In this document: piece after piece, positions 34,764-45,200 of the stretch
How the letters are laid out: each line of letters begins with the position of its first letter
Numbering within the stretch: the stretch's first letter is position 1
Origin: Rhynchopus sp. YZ270_cl-10
Taxonomy: Eukaryota > Euglenozoa > Diplonemea > Diplonemida > Diplonemidae
NCBI GenBank assembly: GCA_964035575.1
Contig: OZ037867.1
Coordinates: 930,001-994,000, forward strand
Length of the DNA stretch: 64,000 nucleotides
Reading direction: 5' to 3'
Translations under genes and position numbers: made by a program
Notes under the pieces: model-generated
Seen by the model: the letters and a program-made list of their open reading frames with translations, nothing else
What the model was told of the DNA's origin: nothing
Database searches by the model: none

Positions 34764-36991
34764 ATGTACGTTCTTAGCGTGCTTTGGTGCGCTGTAGGAG
34801 TCAACGTTGCTGCTACCTCAGTTGTGGATGCCTGTGAGTCGTCACTCCTGTCAAACCCAAGCTTCGACACACTGAACGGTGCTTCGGGCTATGGCTTTAC
34901 TGGTGGAAACGTTGTTGGTTGGGCTGCGTCTCACGGAATACCAACCCTGGTTGAAGGTTTCCATGGTGAGCGCGGTGCATATATGTGGTCGTTGGGTGGC
35001 AAGGGTTCAGGTATTGTGACAAACGCGTCGTTCACTTCTGGTGTGCAGTACCGTGTGACGATGTGGGTGCAGACGTCGAACTCCTACCCCAACGGTCACT
35101 TCTTCGTGCGCATTGCCAACGGTGTGCCGGATGGAACATACAGCTCACTGGATGGCAACTTGCCTTCCGTGTCGTCAGCACAGACTGTGTACACCACCGG
35201 CATGGTGTTCACGACAGCACAGGAGATCACATTCGACTTCACCGCAAACGCAAACTACGCACAGATGTGGTTCTACCCCTACCTTGCGGGGCTCACTACA
35301 CACGCTGGGTATGCTGAGTTCCGCATTGACAACATCAGGGTGTGCGAGAGACTGCCGCACCCACGTCTGTCCCTGTGACAGATGCTCCTGGTGTGATTGT
35401 TGACACCCCAGCTCCCGCAACCATCGCACCCCCAACACCAGCTCCCGCAACACCTGCACCGAGCACAGTTACACCAGACCCTTCTGCTCCGAGCACGTCT
35501 GCACCTGAGACCAAAGCACCAGTACATGTGGATGCCTGTGAGTCGCCACTCCTGTCAAACCCAAGCTTCGACACACTGAGCGGTGCTTCTTCCTCTAGTT
35601 TTTCTGGTGGAAACGTTGTTGGTTGGGCTGCGTCTCACGGATCACCAACCCTGGTAGAAGGTTTTCATGGTGCGTACAGTGCATTTATGTCGTCGCATCG
35701 TTTCCTGGGTGACGGTGTGGTGACAAACGCGTCGTTCACTTCTGGTGTGCAGTACCGTGTGACGATGTGGGTGCAGACGAACAGTAACCCCAACGGTACC
35801 ATCAGCGTGAACATTGCCAACGGTGTGCCAGAGGTCACCACAACCTGGGGGGGGCTGCCTTCCGTGTCGTCAGCACAGACTGTGTACACAAACGCCATGG
35901 TGTTCACAACAGCACAGGAGATCACATTCGACTTCATCGCAAACGCAAACTACTCACAGATGTGGTTCTATCCCTACCATTCGTCGGCGACACGTGATTC
36001 TGACAATCAGGCTGAGTTCCGCATTGACAACGTCAGGGTGTGTGACATACCCACTGCCGCACCCACGTCTGTGCCGGCGACAGATTCTCCTGGTGTGATT
36101 GTGGACACCCCAGTTCCCGCAACACTTGCACCTGAGACATCTACGCCGAGTGTGCCGACCACGAATGCCCCGCTGACTGTGGAGGATGTTGACTGGTGTG
36201 ATGTTGACGCAGACTGCAGGACTTACGACGATTCCGCAGCGACGTGTGTTGAGAGCAAATGTGTGTGCACGGAGTCGGAGGGGTTTGTGAACCCTGTGAC
36301 GAAAAAGACGAAGGAAACCCTCTTCATCTGTGTGCAGCCGACTAAGAGGGGGCACGTGAAGTTGCGTCTGGAGTGGAACGTGGACTGTGAGCAGTCGAAC
36401 GGTGCAATTGAGGGTACAGTGCGGACAGCCATTGAGGAGACGACAAAGGGCAGAACGGACACCTTGGCTGTGTCGTGTGGGTCAACGATCTTCGTTGTTG
36501 ATGTGGAGGATGCAGACATCACGACTGTGGCCACGGAGGACATGTCTGAGCTGATTGTGGCATCTCTGAAGAAGAACGAGGCTGCAGTGGCTGCTGGGTT
36601 TGCAACACCAATGACTGTCGGAAGCTCTCTGGTGCCGACTCTGAAGTGCAGTGCTGCAGGGGCTACCGAGATGGTGCTTGTCAACGGAGGCTGTGTTGCG
36701 CTTGCATGCGAGTCTGGTTACCTGCTCTCGTCTGGGTCGTGTGTGGAGGACGACGACTCTGATGACACTCTCAGCACTGGTGCGATTGTTGGTATTGTTC
36801 TCGGGTGCACTGCTTTTGTGGTGATGATCATTGCTGTGGCTGCGTTCTTTTTGTGCAAGGGCTCGAAGGTTGAGGACACAGTATGTCACCCCCCACACCA
36901 CACTTCCACTCACTGTCGACCACAACTTTCTTCTCAGAAACCCACCGAACCTGCCTGTGAGAACGAGGGTACTGTGAACGGAGCTGTGTAG
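34764..36991 (+). CDS. surface protein with two jelly-roll-like modules; apparent frameshift
   Basis: The N-terminus MYVLSVLWCAVGVNVAATS is a signal peptide. Two similar modules of about 170 residues (34840-35345 and 35530-36040) share LLSNPSFDTL, GGNVVGWAASHG, VTNASFTSGVQYRVTMWVQT and AEFRIDN, a layout like carbohydrate-binding CBM4/9-type beta-sandwiches. The first frame stops at 35378 after module 1. The Pro/Thr/Ala linker, module 2, a Cys-containing region, a transmembrane helix (GAIVGIVLGCTAFVVMIIAV) and a short tail are in another frame, open from 35342 to the stop at 36991. At the equivalent point, module 2 has 4 more nucleotides, so a small deletion or assembly indel is likely. A 57-nt GTATGT...CAG intron in the tail (36881-36937) keeps the frame if unspliced. 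The role is probably adhesion or sugar binding at the cell surface. Confidence 0.75.
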
Positions 36992-37943
36992 TCTCTCTCG
37001 CTTGACGAGATAGTCAAGTTATATTTTGCACCAGCCAGGACCAAGAAGCACAATACAAACCATGCACGTTGTCGCCATGACACTGCTGTTAAGATGTACA
37101 GCCTCTGAACCGAATGTGAACCAAAGTGAACCCGAAACCTAAGTGCCCATGAATGCTGAGTATTTAGGAACCTGTATCTTTCAACACTGTGTCAATTGAT
37201 GTGACACCACATCACGTGTTTTCTTTTCCCATTTTTCTGTCTGCCTCCACACCATTTTTATTGGTACTGTCTGCCCTCTATTTTCGTTTTACCTGTTCCT
37301 CTTCGCCCCTTTTGGTGCATATTTTATGTTGCGGCTGCACTTTCGACTTCTCTTTTTGAGATTTGTGTTTCAGCATTCGTTGGAAGGTAGTGTTTCCAAC
37401 TCGTCCTGACGGTACACTCTTGATGAAAGGGATTGTGCACAGGTTGCACATAAATGTTTTGCGTTGTTGTTTTTTTTGGGGTTACTTTGTTCTCCCATAT
37501 CACAAAATAAAAGCGTGTAGCTAATTGACCTGTCCAGCAGGTCATTCTACCCTTTAAAGAGACAGAATTACAGAACAGATGGGGTCGCGTTGTGTAACAT
37601 CGTGATTCTGAGCCTGAGAAGGATGTTCTAGTAGATGTCCAAAATGATTCCCAAGAAGAGAAAAAATAGCGGGTTGTGTCCACCTATTTCAGTCCCATCC
37701 CACCCTCCAACCAATTTTGTACTTACCCCCATTCTCGGGTTGCGAACCTGCCTGTTTGCTGTGAGACCCTTGTTGCAACACCAAGTGGAGACATGATGAC
37801 ACAATCAGCTACTATCTGGACATCGCCCCTATACCTATACGATGCCTTCACGGGTGCGTGGTAAAGAACCGTCCACACCTGACTCTCCTTCGTTCGTCCG
37901 CTCGTTTTACCCCTTTTAGACTACCAGCCCCCACCTACACAAA
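36992..37943. other. intergenic region
   Basis: Apart from the second copy of the dispersed repeat at 37617-37785, I see nothing recognisable. There is no hairpin family member here. The pyrimidine-rich stretch at about 37880-37925 precedes the protease start. Confidence 0.5.
37617..37785. repeat. dispersed repeat, copy 2
   Basis: This matches 31863-32036 with few differences (for example a shorter A-run and CCCACCCTCC for CCTGCCTTCC). It lies 630 nt downstream of the surface-protein gene. Confidence 0.85.
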
Positions 37944-39164
37944 ATGGGGAAGAAAAAAGAGACAAAGGATGTTAAGGCACGCAAGGGGGCAGAACAGAGC
38001 AACCTGGTGGAGATCGACCCTGCCGAGGTGTACTTCACACATTCCCGCATCCGCCCGCAGTACTCATGTGGACGGAGAATTGAAGACACTATACAGGCAG
38101 TTGCCTCGGGGGCCATCACCGTGCACGATATCCCCCCTATCACGCTTATTGCGACCAACACACCATGCGGGCTTGGGCCCCCTTATTTCTCTCTCAATAA
38201 CCGTCGTCTTTACACCCTCAAAGCACTTCGTGAACAAGGCATTCTCTCTGTTGTCCCTGTCCGTGTAAAACCTCCGTTAGATTCAAAGCGAGAGCGTGAA
38301 CGGTATACAGTCGATAAAATGAGTTTAACAGCTCGTCTCATGGGCCGTTCCGCAAAGGAAAAAGACGCAAAATCAGATGAAGAATCAGAGGAAGATGATG
38401 AAGAAGAAAAACCGGCAGCGAACACAGAAGAGGTTTGCCCAGCACTGCCCTTTCCTCGGGGGTGGAAACGCGATTGTTACGACTCGACCATATATGAGGT
38501 AGACGTAAACAGTTTGGCACCAAAGAAATGGGTACGTGACCCGATTATTTCCTTTTGTTTTGACTTCTTATCTGCGGGCCTGCAAGATACCACAACAAAG
38601 TTTATTCCCCCTTCTGTCGCAATGCTAATTCTCCTGGGAGGAGCTGATATACTCGAATCCATGAATCTATCAGGGTACGAACGCATCGTTGTTGCGCTAA
38701 ATGATAGTAAACAGGACTGCGCTGTATCGGGAAGCCATTGGTCGGTCATGATGTGGGTCAAGACGGACCGGACCTGGTACACAGCAGACTCTCTTAACAA
38801 CGCAAACCGTCCTGTCGCAGAGGCAACCGCAGCTCTCTTCCAGCCTTATCTAGGTGCGGGGGAGGGGGAGGGGGAGGGGGAGGGGGAGGGGGAGGGGGAG
38901 GGGGAGGGGGAGGGGGAGGGGGAGGGGGAGGGGGAGGGGGAGGGGGAGGGGGAGGGGGAGGGGGAGGGGGAGGGGGAGGGGGAGGGGGAGGAGTACGAAG
39001 TTGCATCCTTCGCGGATGAGAGCTCCCAAGGCAGGAGTATGTCAGACTGTGGAATATACGCGTGCATCCATGCGGCAAGAATGGTAGGAACCCCAGACAC
39101 CCTTCCCTCTAAACCCGCTGATGTTCGCCTCTTCCTTAAAGAGGCGATTTGGAAGCATAAATAG
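37944..39164 (+). CDS. Ulp1/SENP8-type cysteine protease fused to a ParB-like domain
   Basis: A single exon encodes 406 aa. Residues about 25-112 (HSRIRPQYSCGRRIEDTI, then PPITLI and YFSLNNRRLYTLKALREQ) resemble the ParB-like domain with a D/N-NRRL motif found in some eukaryotic proteins. An acidic linker follows. From about residue 190 the C48 peptidase domain has all catalytic residues: His265 (GSHWSVMMW), Asp282 (TADSLNN), Gln362 and Cys369 (SDCGIYACIHAARM). The opening WVRDPIISFCFDFL resembles SENP8/NEDP1, which removes NEDD8 or similar modifiers, so a deneddylase-like role is plausible but the modifier is not settled. A (GGGGGA)22 array adds a Gly-Glu run of more than 40 residues between Asp282 and Gln362, inside the catalytic domain. 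Confidence 0.85.
   Translation: MGKKKETKDVKARKGAEQSNLVEIDPAEVYFTHSRIRPQYSCGRRIEDTIQAVASGAITVHDIPPITLIATNTPCGLGPPYFSLNNRRLYTLKALREQGILSVVPVRVKPPLDSKRERERYTVDKMSLTARLMGRSAKEKDAKSDEESEEDDEEEKPAANTEEVCPALPFPRGWKRDCYDSTIYEVDVNSLAPKKWVRDPIISFCFDFLSAGLQDTTTKFIPPSVAMLILLGGADILESMNLSGYERIVVALNDSKQDCAVSGSHWSVMMWVKTDRTWYTADSLNNANRPVAEATAALFQPYLGAGEGEGEGEGEGEGEGEGEGEGEGEGEGEGEGEGEGEGEGEGEGEEYEVASFADESSQGRSMSDCGIYACIHAARMVGTPDTLPSKPADVRLFLKEAIWKHK
38858..38989 (+). repeat. in-frame hexanucleotide array (GGGGGA)22
   Basis: There are twenty-two perfect units, 132 nt, coding for alternating Gly-Glu in the protease gene. The unit length is a multiple of three, so copy-number change would keep the frame. The G-rich strand could form quadruplexes, and the run may be miscounted in an assembly. 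Confidence 0.95.
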
Positions 39165-39722
39165 TGAAATGAAAACGAAAAAAAAAAAAAAATGTCTCTG
39201 GTGAGTGCCTTATAGCATTTTGAGGTGGACAACGCTCATTTTTCTTGGTGTTTGGTGATAAAAAATAATATCTGTGAGGATCCCCTAGCCTATTAAGGGT
39301 GATTTTTTTTGAAAAACACTCCATATTTTGAGAGTGATTTGACACACAACAAAAAATATCCGTGAACATCAAAAAACGCATCAAAAAAAAAGAGTAACTT
39401 TCTCCTTTCCATTCATCTTTACCAGAACCCCTCTCTCTCTCTCCCTCTTCTTCTTCTTCTATAAGGTGACTAAGCACAGCAACAAAAAGGATTCAAAAAT
39501 ACAACAAAAAAAAATATTGATGAATAACCTAATGTTCAAACCATTAGGTAAAATCTAATCAGACTAAGCACAGAGAGGCTTAGGATCATCTTATATAAAC
39601 TGTTCTTCTTCTTCTTTTTCTTCTTTTTCTTCTTCTCCTCACAAAAAAAAAACTTCCAGGATCTTTTTCCTCCCCCTCCCTCTCTCTCTCCTTTTCTCTT
39701 TCATCTCACTTCTTAAAACGCA
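39165..39722. other. intergenic region upstream of the poly-His protein
   Basis: It contains the 5' half of a family A element (39466-39480), a full family A hairpin (39561-39591), an inverted pair CCTAATG/CATTAGG around 39530-39550, and a TTC-rich tract (39605-39640). Confidence 0.6.
39561..39591 (+). repeat. family A hairpin element, copy 5
   Basis: CTAAGC/GCTTAG is intact with loop ACAGAGAG. The left outer arm is replaced by AATCAGA, so the outer stem is weak. It is followed by a TTC-rich tract and, 131 nt later, a start codon. Confidence 0.75.
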
Positions 39723-40319
39723 ATGGATCTTCCCCTTCATAACAGCACCACCTCCGCTTTGGATTGTTATGAAGCAACTGCAAAGGAGCTTCGACTTGAA
39801 CGGATCTCTTTGGAGCGTGATGTGGCTGAGTTCTCTGCGAGGAGGGACATGCATCACCGCAACCACCACCACCACCACCACCACCACCACCCCCCTGCCT
39901 ACCGCAACATCACCCACCTCATTCAAAGCGTTCAGGAAGCGAATGGAGCAGTCTCTGTGGTTGGCATGCTGACTGCTGCGCTGTCCTCAGAGGACCGTAT
40001 GGGAAGATCGCTCAGAACAGAGGTGGGGATGACGTTGTGTGGGTATGAAGGCCGTGCTCGTGGTGTAGTGGCAACGCTGTTGGAACAACCCGACCCGAAG
40101 GTGCGTGGGCAGTACCGTGAGTGGGTGCAGCAATGTGAGGAGGATGCAGTGGTGGGCACAGAAGGGCAGGCAGGGCAAAGTGCGGAGGGGCTGCGTACGG
40201 TGCTGGAGGCGATCTCAGAGGAGAGGAAGGCGTTGCGTGTAGAGCAGCAGATGGCGCTACGGTCACTGCTTCGTTTGAGACAGCTTCTTCCAAAGGTGTC
40301 TGGGGCAGATTCTGTATAA
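39723..40319 (+). CDS. small poly-His protein of unknown function
   Basis: A single exon encodes 198 aa. Residues about 10-45 are a charged helix (AKELRLERISLERDVAEFSA), followed by nine consecutive His codons (CAC repeat, about 39864-39890). The rest is mostly helical: an Ala/Leu-rich middle (VVGMLTAALSSEDRMGRSLR) and a C-terminal helix (ERKALRVEQQMALRSLLRLR). There is no signal peptide or membrane segment. I recognise no family; a small coiled-coil or helical-bundle protein is the best description. Coding status is supported by normal codon use over the full length and by the ATG preceded by CTTAAAACGCA. Confidence 0.65.
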   Translation: MDLPLHNSTTSALDCYEATAKELRLERISLERDVAEFSARRDMHHRNHHHHHHHHHPPAYRNITHLIQSVQEANGAVSVVGMLTAALSSEDRMGRSLRTEVGMTLCGYEGRARGVVATLLEQPDPKVRGQYREWVQQCEEDAVVGTEGQAGQSAEGLRTVLEAISEERKALRVEQQMALRSLLRLRQLLPKVSGADSV

Positions 40320-40417
40320 AAAGGCTCTGTGAGGTAGTCCCTAATTCCCTGTTTTTTTGCAGTACTGTACACTACACCGTCAAAAAAGCTGATATATGGC
40401 AGAATAATGAAATGGCC

Positions 40418-40441
40418 CCTCGGTTCGATATTCCGCGGAGG
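40418..40441 (+). repeat. family B hairpin element, copy 3
   Basis: Outer stem CCTC/GAGG and CGG/CCG enclose TTCGATATT. It is followed by TCGGTGGTGACGAGAGGTG and a T-run. A family A hairpin begins 71 nt later. Confidence 0.7.
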
Positions 40442-40511
40442 TCGGTGGTGACGAGAGGTGTTCTGTTTTTTTGATGCTTTGATACTGCGCGATAACGAAG
40501 AAATGTGATCA

Positions 40512-40544
40512 AGGTGACTAAGTACGAGAGGCTTTGGAGCATCT
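40512..40544 (+). repeat. family A hairpin element, copy 6
   Basis: AGGTG/CATCT and CTAAG/CTTTGG (with wobbles) enclose ACGAGAG. It is preceded by GATAACGAA and GTGATCA, as in the copies at 56145 and 62636. Confidence 0.7.
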
Positions 40545-40885
40545 TATAAAATCTTCTGTTGCACTCACAACCATTTTGTCGTAAAATAAGGTGACAAAAA
40601 CCCTTTCTCTTTTGGGGCTTTGTTTCAAGTCAAAAAAATGTATTTGATGTTGTATTCAATTAGTGTTGTGCCAAAGGCAAAGTCTCTGTGGTAACTTCTC
40701 TGGTAGGGTGGGTGGCGCTAGGTCATAGATTTCGTGCCTTTTCTCTGTAATAAATGCGAATAAGGTTGAAGGGGGTCGTCTCTCAGGATGCTTTTATTTG
40801 CTCAAAATACGTAATGCATGATGGGAGACGTATTCATGTTGTATGCAACTTTTCTTTTTTTCTTCTTTCCAAAAGAAAGGGTGCA

Positions 40886-40945
40886 TGTGTTGACCCTCTC
40901 AAATACTTTCAATTCTGTGAACTGAAAGTATATGAATCTAATTCT
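40886..40945 (+). repeat. family D element, copy 2
   Basis: GTTGACCCTCTCAAATACTT leads into the stem ATACTTTCA/TGAAAGTAT and then ATGAATCTAATTC, matching 13034-13190 except that the internal insert of about 80 nt is absent. Confidence 0.7.
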
Positions 40946-41153
40946 TTCCTTTCTCTCGTCTCTATGACAATCGATACGGGGTGTGGGGATGGTAATTGGC
41001 AGCTGCGCTGTGTATTTTGATTTACAGTAACACAACAAAACACCGGAGGGTTTTTACCCCACCCGATGTTTTGTTACTGTATTTTGTTTATCAGAATGCG
41101 TTTTGACGGTTGCAAACCACAATCCCTTTTTTTGTCCTTTTTTACTATTATTG

Positions 41154-41840
41154 TACCTACCCCCCCCCCCGTGTATATGTCCTGTGCATATGTCCGTGTT
41201 GGCCGAGGCTCGGACATATACACATGTTTTGGGACATATACACATCCCGGACATATGCACAGTTCAGTGTATACAGTGTACAGTGGCAAAAACCCATTCC
41301 GAGCTTTCCGGCCGGTGCGTTGGCGGGGCATCTCCCCTCATGTTTTCGGAGAGGGTTTTTCGGGGGATGGGGTTGAAGAAGGGGGAAAATGGGTCAAATA
41401 CGAGAGGGGGCGGTTGTGAACCATCCCGCCACCAGGCCTCTCCTCCTCTGTGCAGCCTTGAGAGCTTTGTAGGCACCGGTGAGTCACAAGCCGTAGGTAC
41501 ATACAAAGAACGCGAAACCCTGCGCTCGCGGAGGTACACCTAAAAATTTGTTCTCCGCTCGCTTCGCTCGCGGAGGTACACCTTCAAAAAATTTTCCGCT
41601 CGCTACGCTCGCGGAGGTACACCTTAAAAATTTTTCTCTGCTCGCTTCGCTCGCGGAGGTACACCTTCAAAAAATTTTCCGCTCGCTACGCTCGCGGAGG
41701 TACACCTTAAGGCAGATTTTTACCTCTCACACGGACATATACACCTGTACCTGTGTATATGTCCGGAAAATTTTCAGAAAGTCCCGGACATATACACATC
41801 AAAATGGGTCCGGACATATACACGGGGGGGGGGTAGGTAG
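41154..41840. mobile_element. non-coding element with terminal inverted repeats and internal tandem array
   Basis: The left end reads TACCTA, a run of 11 C, GTGTATATGTCC; the right end is its complement (GGACATATACAC, a run of 10 G, TAGGTAGGT). Further copies of GGACATATACACA in both orientations cluster inside each end. The interior contains a tandem array of about 42 nt units at 41525-41708. There is no coding capacity, and I could not define a target duplication. The symmetry suggests a non-autonomous DNA transposon or another palindromic element. Confidence 0.65.
41525..41708 (+). repeat. tandem array with alternating 42- and 41-nt units
   Basis: CTCGCGGAGGTACACC begins each unit at 41525, 41567, 41608, 41650 and 41691, so spacings alternate 42, 41, 42, 41. 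Two subtypes alternate, CCGCTCGCTACG and GCTCGCTTCG before each start, which implies a two-unit higher-order repeat amplified as a dimer. Each unit boundary carries an inverted pair such as CCGC/GCGG. Confidence 0.9.
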
Positions 41841-42222
41841 GTCTTTTTTCGTCTCCACAAAAAAAGTCTCATTTTTTGATCCTGTCGAACCCTCTGTTCC
41901 TCTTTACTCCCCTTCCTCCTAACACCCCCCACCATTACCCACCACCACCCACCACAGGAGTCCCACCCCAGTGGGGGTGAGAGGGGGGGAACCCGAGGGG
42001 TATCCCCACACAGTCCCCCCCATTTTCCCCCCCCTACCCCCCCTTACCCCTTACCCCACACGATAACTTTACCCTCGGGGGTTTCTAACTAAACGACAAT
42101 CTAACAAAACACACACACACACTTTTTTTTTGTGCCTGCGTCCCGGCGTTTGCACTATCAACTTTTTTTTTTTCATTTTTCTTATTCTCTGCTACCTAAC
42201 AAATTGAAAACCCCAAGCTACA

Positions 42223-45200
42223 ATGGTATGGACCGGAGGGAAATTCTGCATGGGGAGGAGTCCCGGTGGGTCTGCGGGGACGTTAGAATGCCTGCGGAAG
42301 ATGTTGTTGACAGTACACTCGCCAGAAGCAGATCAGCTATCCCATATCGACGCTGTGGTTTCGGTGTTGACGAGAGAGGCGACGGACCCTTCTGACGCAA
42401 CCGCACAGCACATCAACAAAGAACTGAAGGGGCTCTTTGCAGGAGAAAGCCCTGGCCGCCTTCTTGGCCTCAGAGTCATCATGGCCCTCATGCATGTAGA
42501 CTACTGGAGCTTTCCGCTGAAGGTAACCTTCTTCTACAACCTTGCAAGGTCCTGTTTGCCCTGCTCTGATGCTAAAGTGGTGCAACTCACCGCAATCTGC
42601 ATGGGCACAATCGCTAGCGTTGGGTCCGCGCGAGATGGAGGGTTGATTACAAGCGGGATGGTTGAGGAGGAGGTCCGGAGGGTCCACGAATGGCTGTCTC
42701 AGGGGACCGACAAACAGAGTAGATGGTACTGTGCGTGCGTCGTCATGGAGACATTGTTGAAAAATGCGCCAGAATTGGTCGGGAGACTCGAGAATTTACT
42801 GGAACGCATTTTCACTCCACTATGGAGTGAAATTCCGAGGGATCGAGGGGCCGCAGTAACGCTGTTTCAAACGGTTGTAGAGATTATGTTTACCGATGAT
42901 CAGGACAGCAGCATTCTCTTTCATAAGGTAGGGCAAAAGGTGTTTGAAGGTCTCCACACTGGGCATGCCTCCGCAACGCATGGCTCCTTGATGTGCCTCA
43001 GGGAGTTGCTGCATTCTTCTGCGGGGCAGTTTCAATCCGCAGAGTTTTGTACTTTAGCGGATACGGTGCTGACGTCATTTGATGTTTCTACCATTGAAAT
43101 CAAAAAGGTAGCCCTCGAGGTTCTCGCCCTCATGAGCAAGCCCTACAAGGACATCTTCGGGGCACAGTATCTCGCAGAAACGCTCAACAAAATCAGTGAT
43201 CTCCACAAAGGGTTTCCTACCTACAGGGATACTGCGTATCGGGCGTTGATTGAGCTGTGCTCTTCTCTTAGTGCTGGGCATTTGGAACCTCATTTGCCGG
43301 TCATAGTGAATTATGTACGCGAAGGAATGGAGGATCCGTATCAAAGAAAACAGGCCTTAAATCTGCTAGGAGTGATCTGCGAGGTGTGCCCTGGGGTGAT
43401 GGAGGTGGAGCTTTCTGGGGAGGAGTGGAGACGGCATTTTACGACGGGGGTATTGACAGAGAACTTCTCCGAGGTGCTGCAACGTATTTGGACAACAATC
43501 CCTTCACTACAGAAGGAGCTTTATGCGATTAACATTGACGTCATCCAGAGGGTTCTCAACCGAAAGGAGCAACCGCAATCGACGAGAATGGCGTTGCAGA
43601 ACATCGGAGAAGGGTGCATCCCGCTTGTTGTTACCCAAGCCTGCGATCTGCTCTCGAAGAGCATTCTGCCCTTTCTCAGTGCCGATGAAGGTTCGGTTCG
43701 GGTAGCTGCCGTGACCGCCTCTGTTAAGGTGCTGCGTCACACAGCGAAGTTGTTGGATGATGCGGCGACGCCTTCGGAATGCTCTTTGGAAGCGTCGTCT
43801 ACCTTTTCGGAGAAGGTGACAACACCAACGTGTGTCTCATCGAAGTGGTTGAATGAGAAATTAACGCAGTTGCATCCTCTGATTCTACCGGTGTTTGATG
43901 TCTGTGTGATCGACAGAGATCCTAGTATCAGAAAATGCGCGTTGCAAGCCCTAAACGAAGCAGACGAGCTGACAAAGCTGTTTTACAACCAATCTTCGAT
44001 AGACTGTTTGTTCATGGCTTTTAACGATGTGTCCAATGAGAATCAGTCGCTGGCGTTGTTGGTGTTGTGCAAGCTGATTTCGTCGAGCTATGTGTCGCAA
44101 GGATTGTCGCGAATTTGCCTGCAGCTTGCGGATGACAGCAATGCTGCGCAAGATGATGCATTACAACAGACACACTGTGCAGAGCTTCTTACCCTTCTTG
44201 TCAAGCAGGTTCCCTATGTGGTAGGGCCAAAGGCGTTTGACATTTTGCAGCATATCGTGACAAAGCTCGGTGATCCGACGATCATGAAAAACGCAGGTCT
44301 AGTCTCCGCACTTCTCACAACCGTAGGGGAGCTCAACGATTTGGTCTCAACCGACGATGCGCAGGCGAAACAGCTCCGTGTCGGGGTCCTTCCGTACATC
44401 CTAGCGTGTCTCGAGGACCGTCAGATTCGGGTCGCGTCTGTACATTGTTTGATCAAAATCGTTCGTTCTACGGGGTTGGTGATTGATTTTTATCAACAAT
44501 ACCCTCAGGTACTTCCTATTCTGCTAGGCTTTTTGCAGTCTAAAGAGGATTGGGGATTGCAGTGTGCGGTCATGCGGTTGATCGGGACGATTGGTGCGGT
44601 GGATCCTCTGCGCGCAAAGAACGTTACCTTTGGGACAGAGGATGAGAGTGGGAAGCGACGGAAGACCATCCGGCATGCAGACCAACAGAACCTTGTCTTG
44701 AAGTCTTCATTGAACCATCAGTTCTCCGATGCGCGCTACCATAAATCCGATATGGCGGCAATCACCGCAGAGCTCAAGGCACCAATGCGCAGCAAGCCGT
44801 CCCTCATGGAGAAGCTCCCTGCAGTGACGCTGAAGGCGTTGCTGCTGCTTCTCTCGAACTCTTCGCAGCACAATACCCATCCAAAGGCCATCGACGCAAT
44901 CCGCCACGTCATCAAGTCTTTGGCCCACCAGGAGCTCATCAAATTCTGCCCGGTCCTGCTGCAACCCATCCTCATGCTCCTCCGCAAGCCCTCTCCGCTC
45001 TCCAGGGACACCCATACAAAGCTGTTTCAACTCCTCGCAACGGTAGTTTCGGTGCTGAACTCTGCTGCGATCCCGCATTGCTCGAACATTCTTGAGGTGC
45101 TGCGAGACTACTGGGATGACGCACTCTCCGAAGCGCAACGGAACCTAAAAAACCAACTGCATATGCGCGACAACATCACAGACATCCCCGTCATCGTCGA

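Larger units (their letters stand above)
40320..42222. other. 1.9-kb intergenic region upstream of TOR
   Basis: It holds a family B hairpin, a family A hairpin, a family D copy (40886-40945), the TIR element at 41154-41840 and C/G-run-rich DNA (41930-42060). Near the TOR start, GCGTTTGCACTATCAACT with a T-run (42147-42175) resembles the 3' box that follows family B. No gene was found. Confidence 0.65.

Noticed and set aside
36992-37616. Search for an RNA gene or small ORF after the surface-protein gene
   Set aside because: No structure, repeat or coding bias was seen.
38794-39078. Antisense poly-Pro frame and sense Gly-Arg frame over the hexanucleotide array
   Set aside because: They are out-of-frame readings of the (GGGGGA)22 array inside the protease gene.
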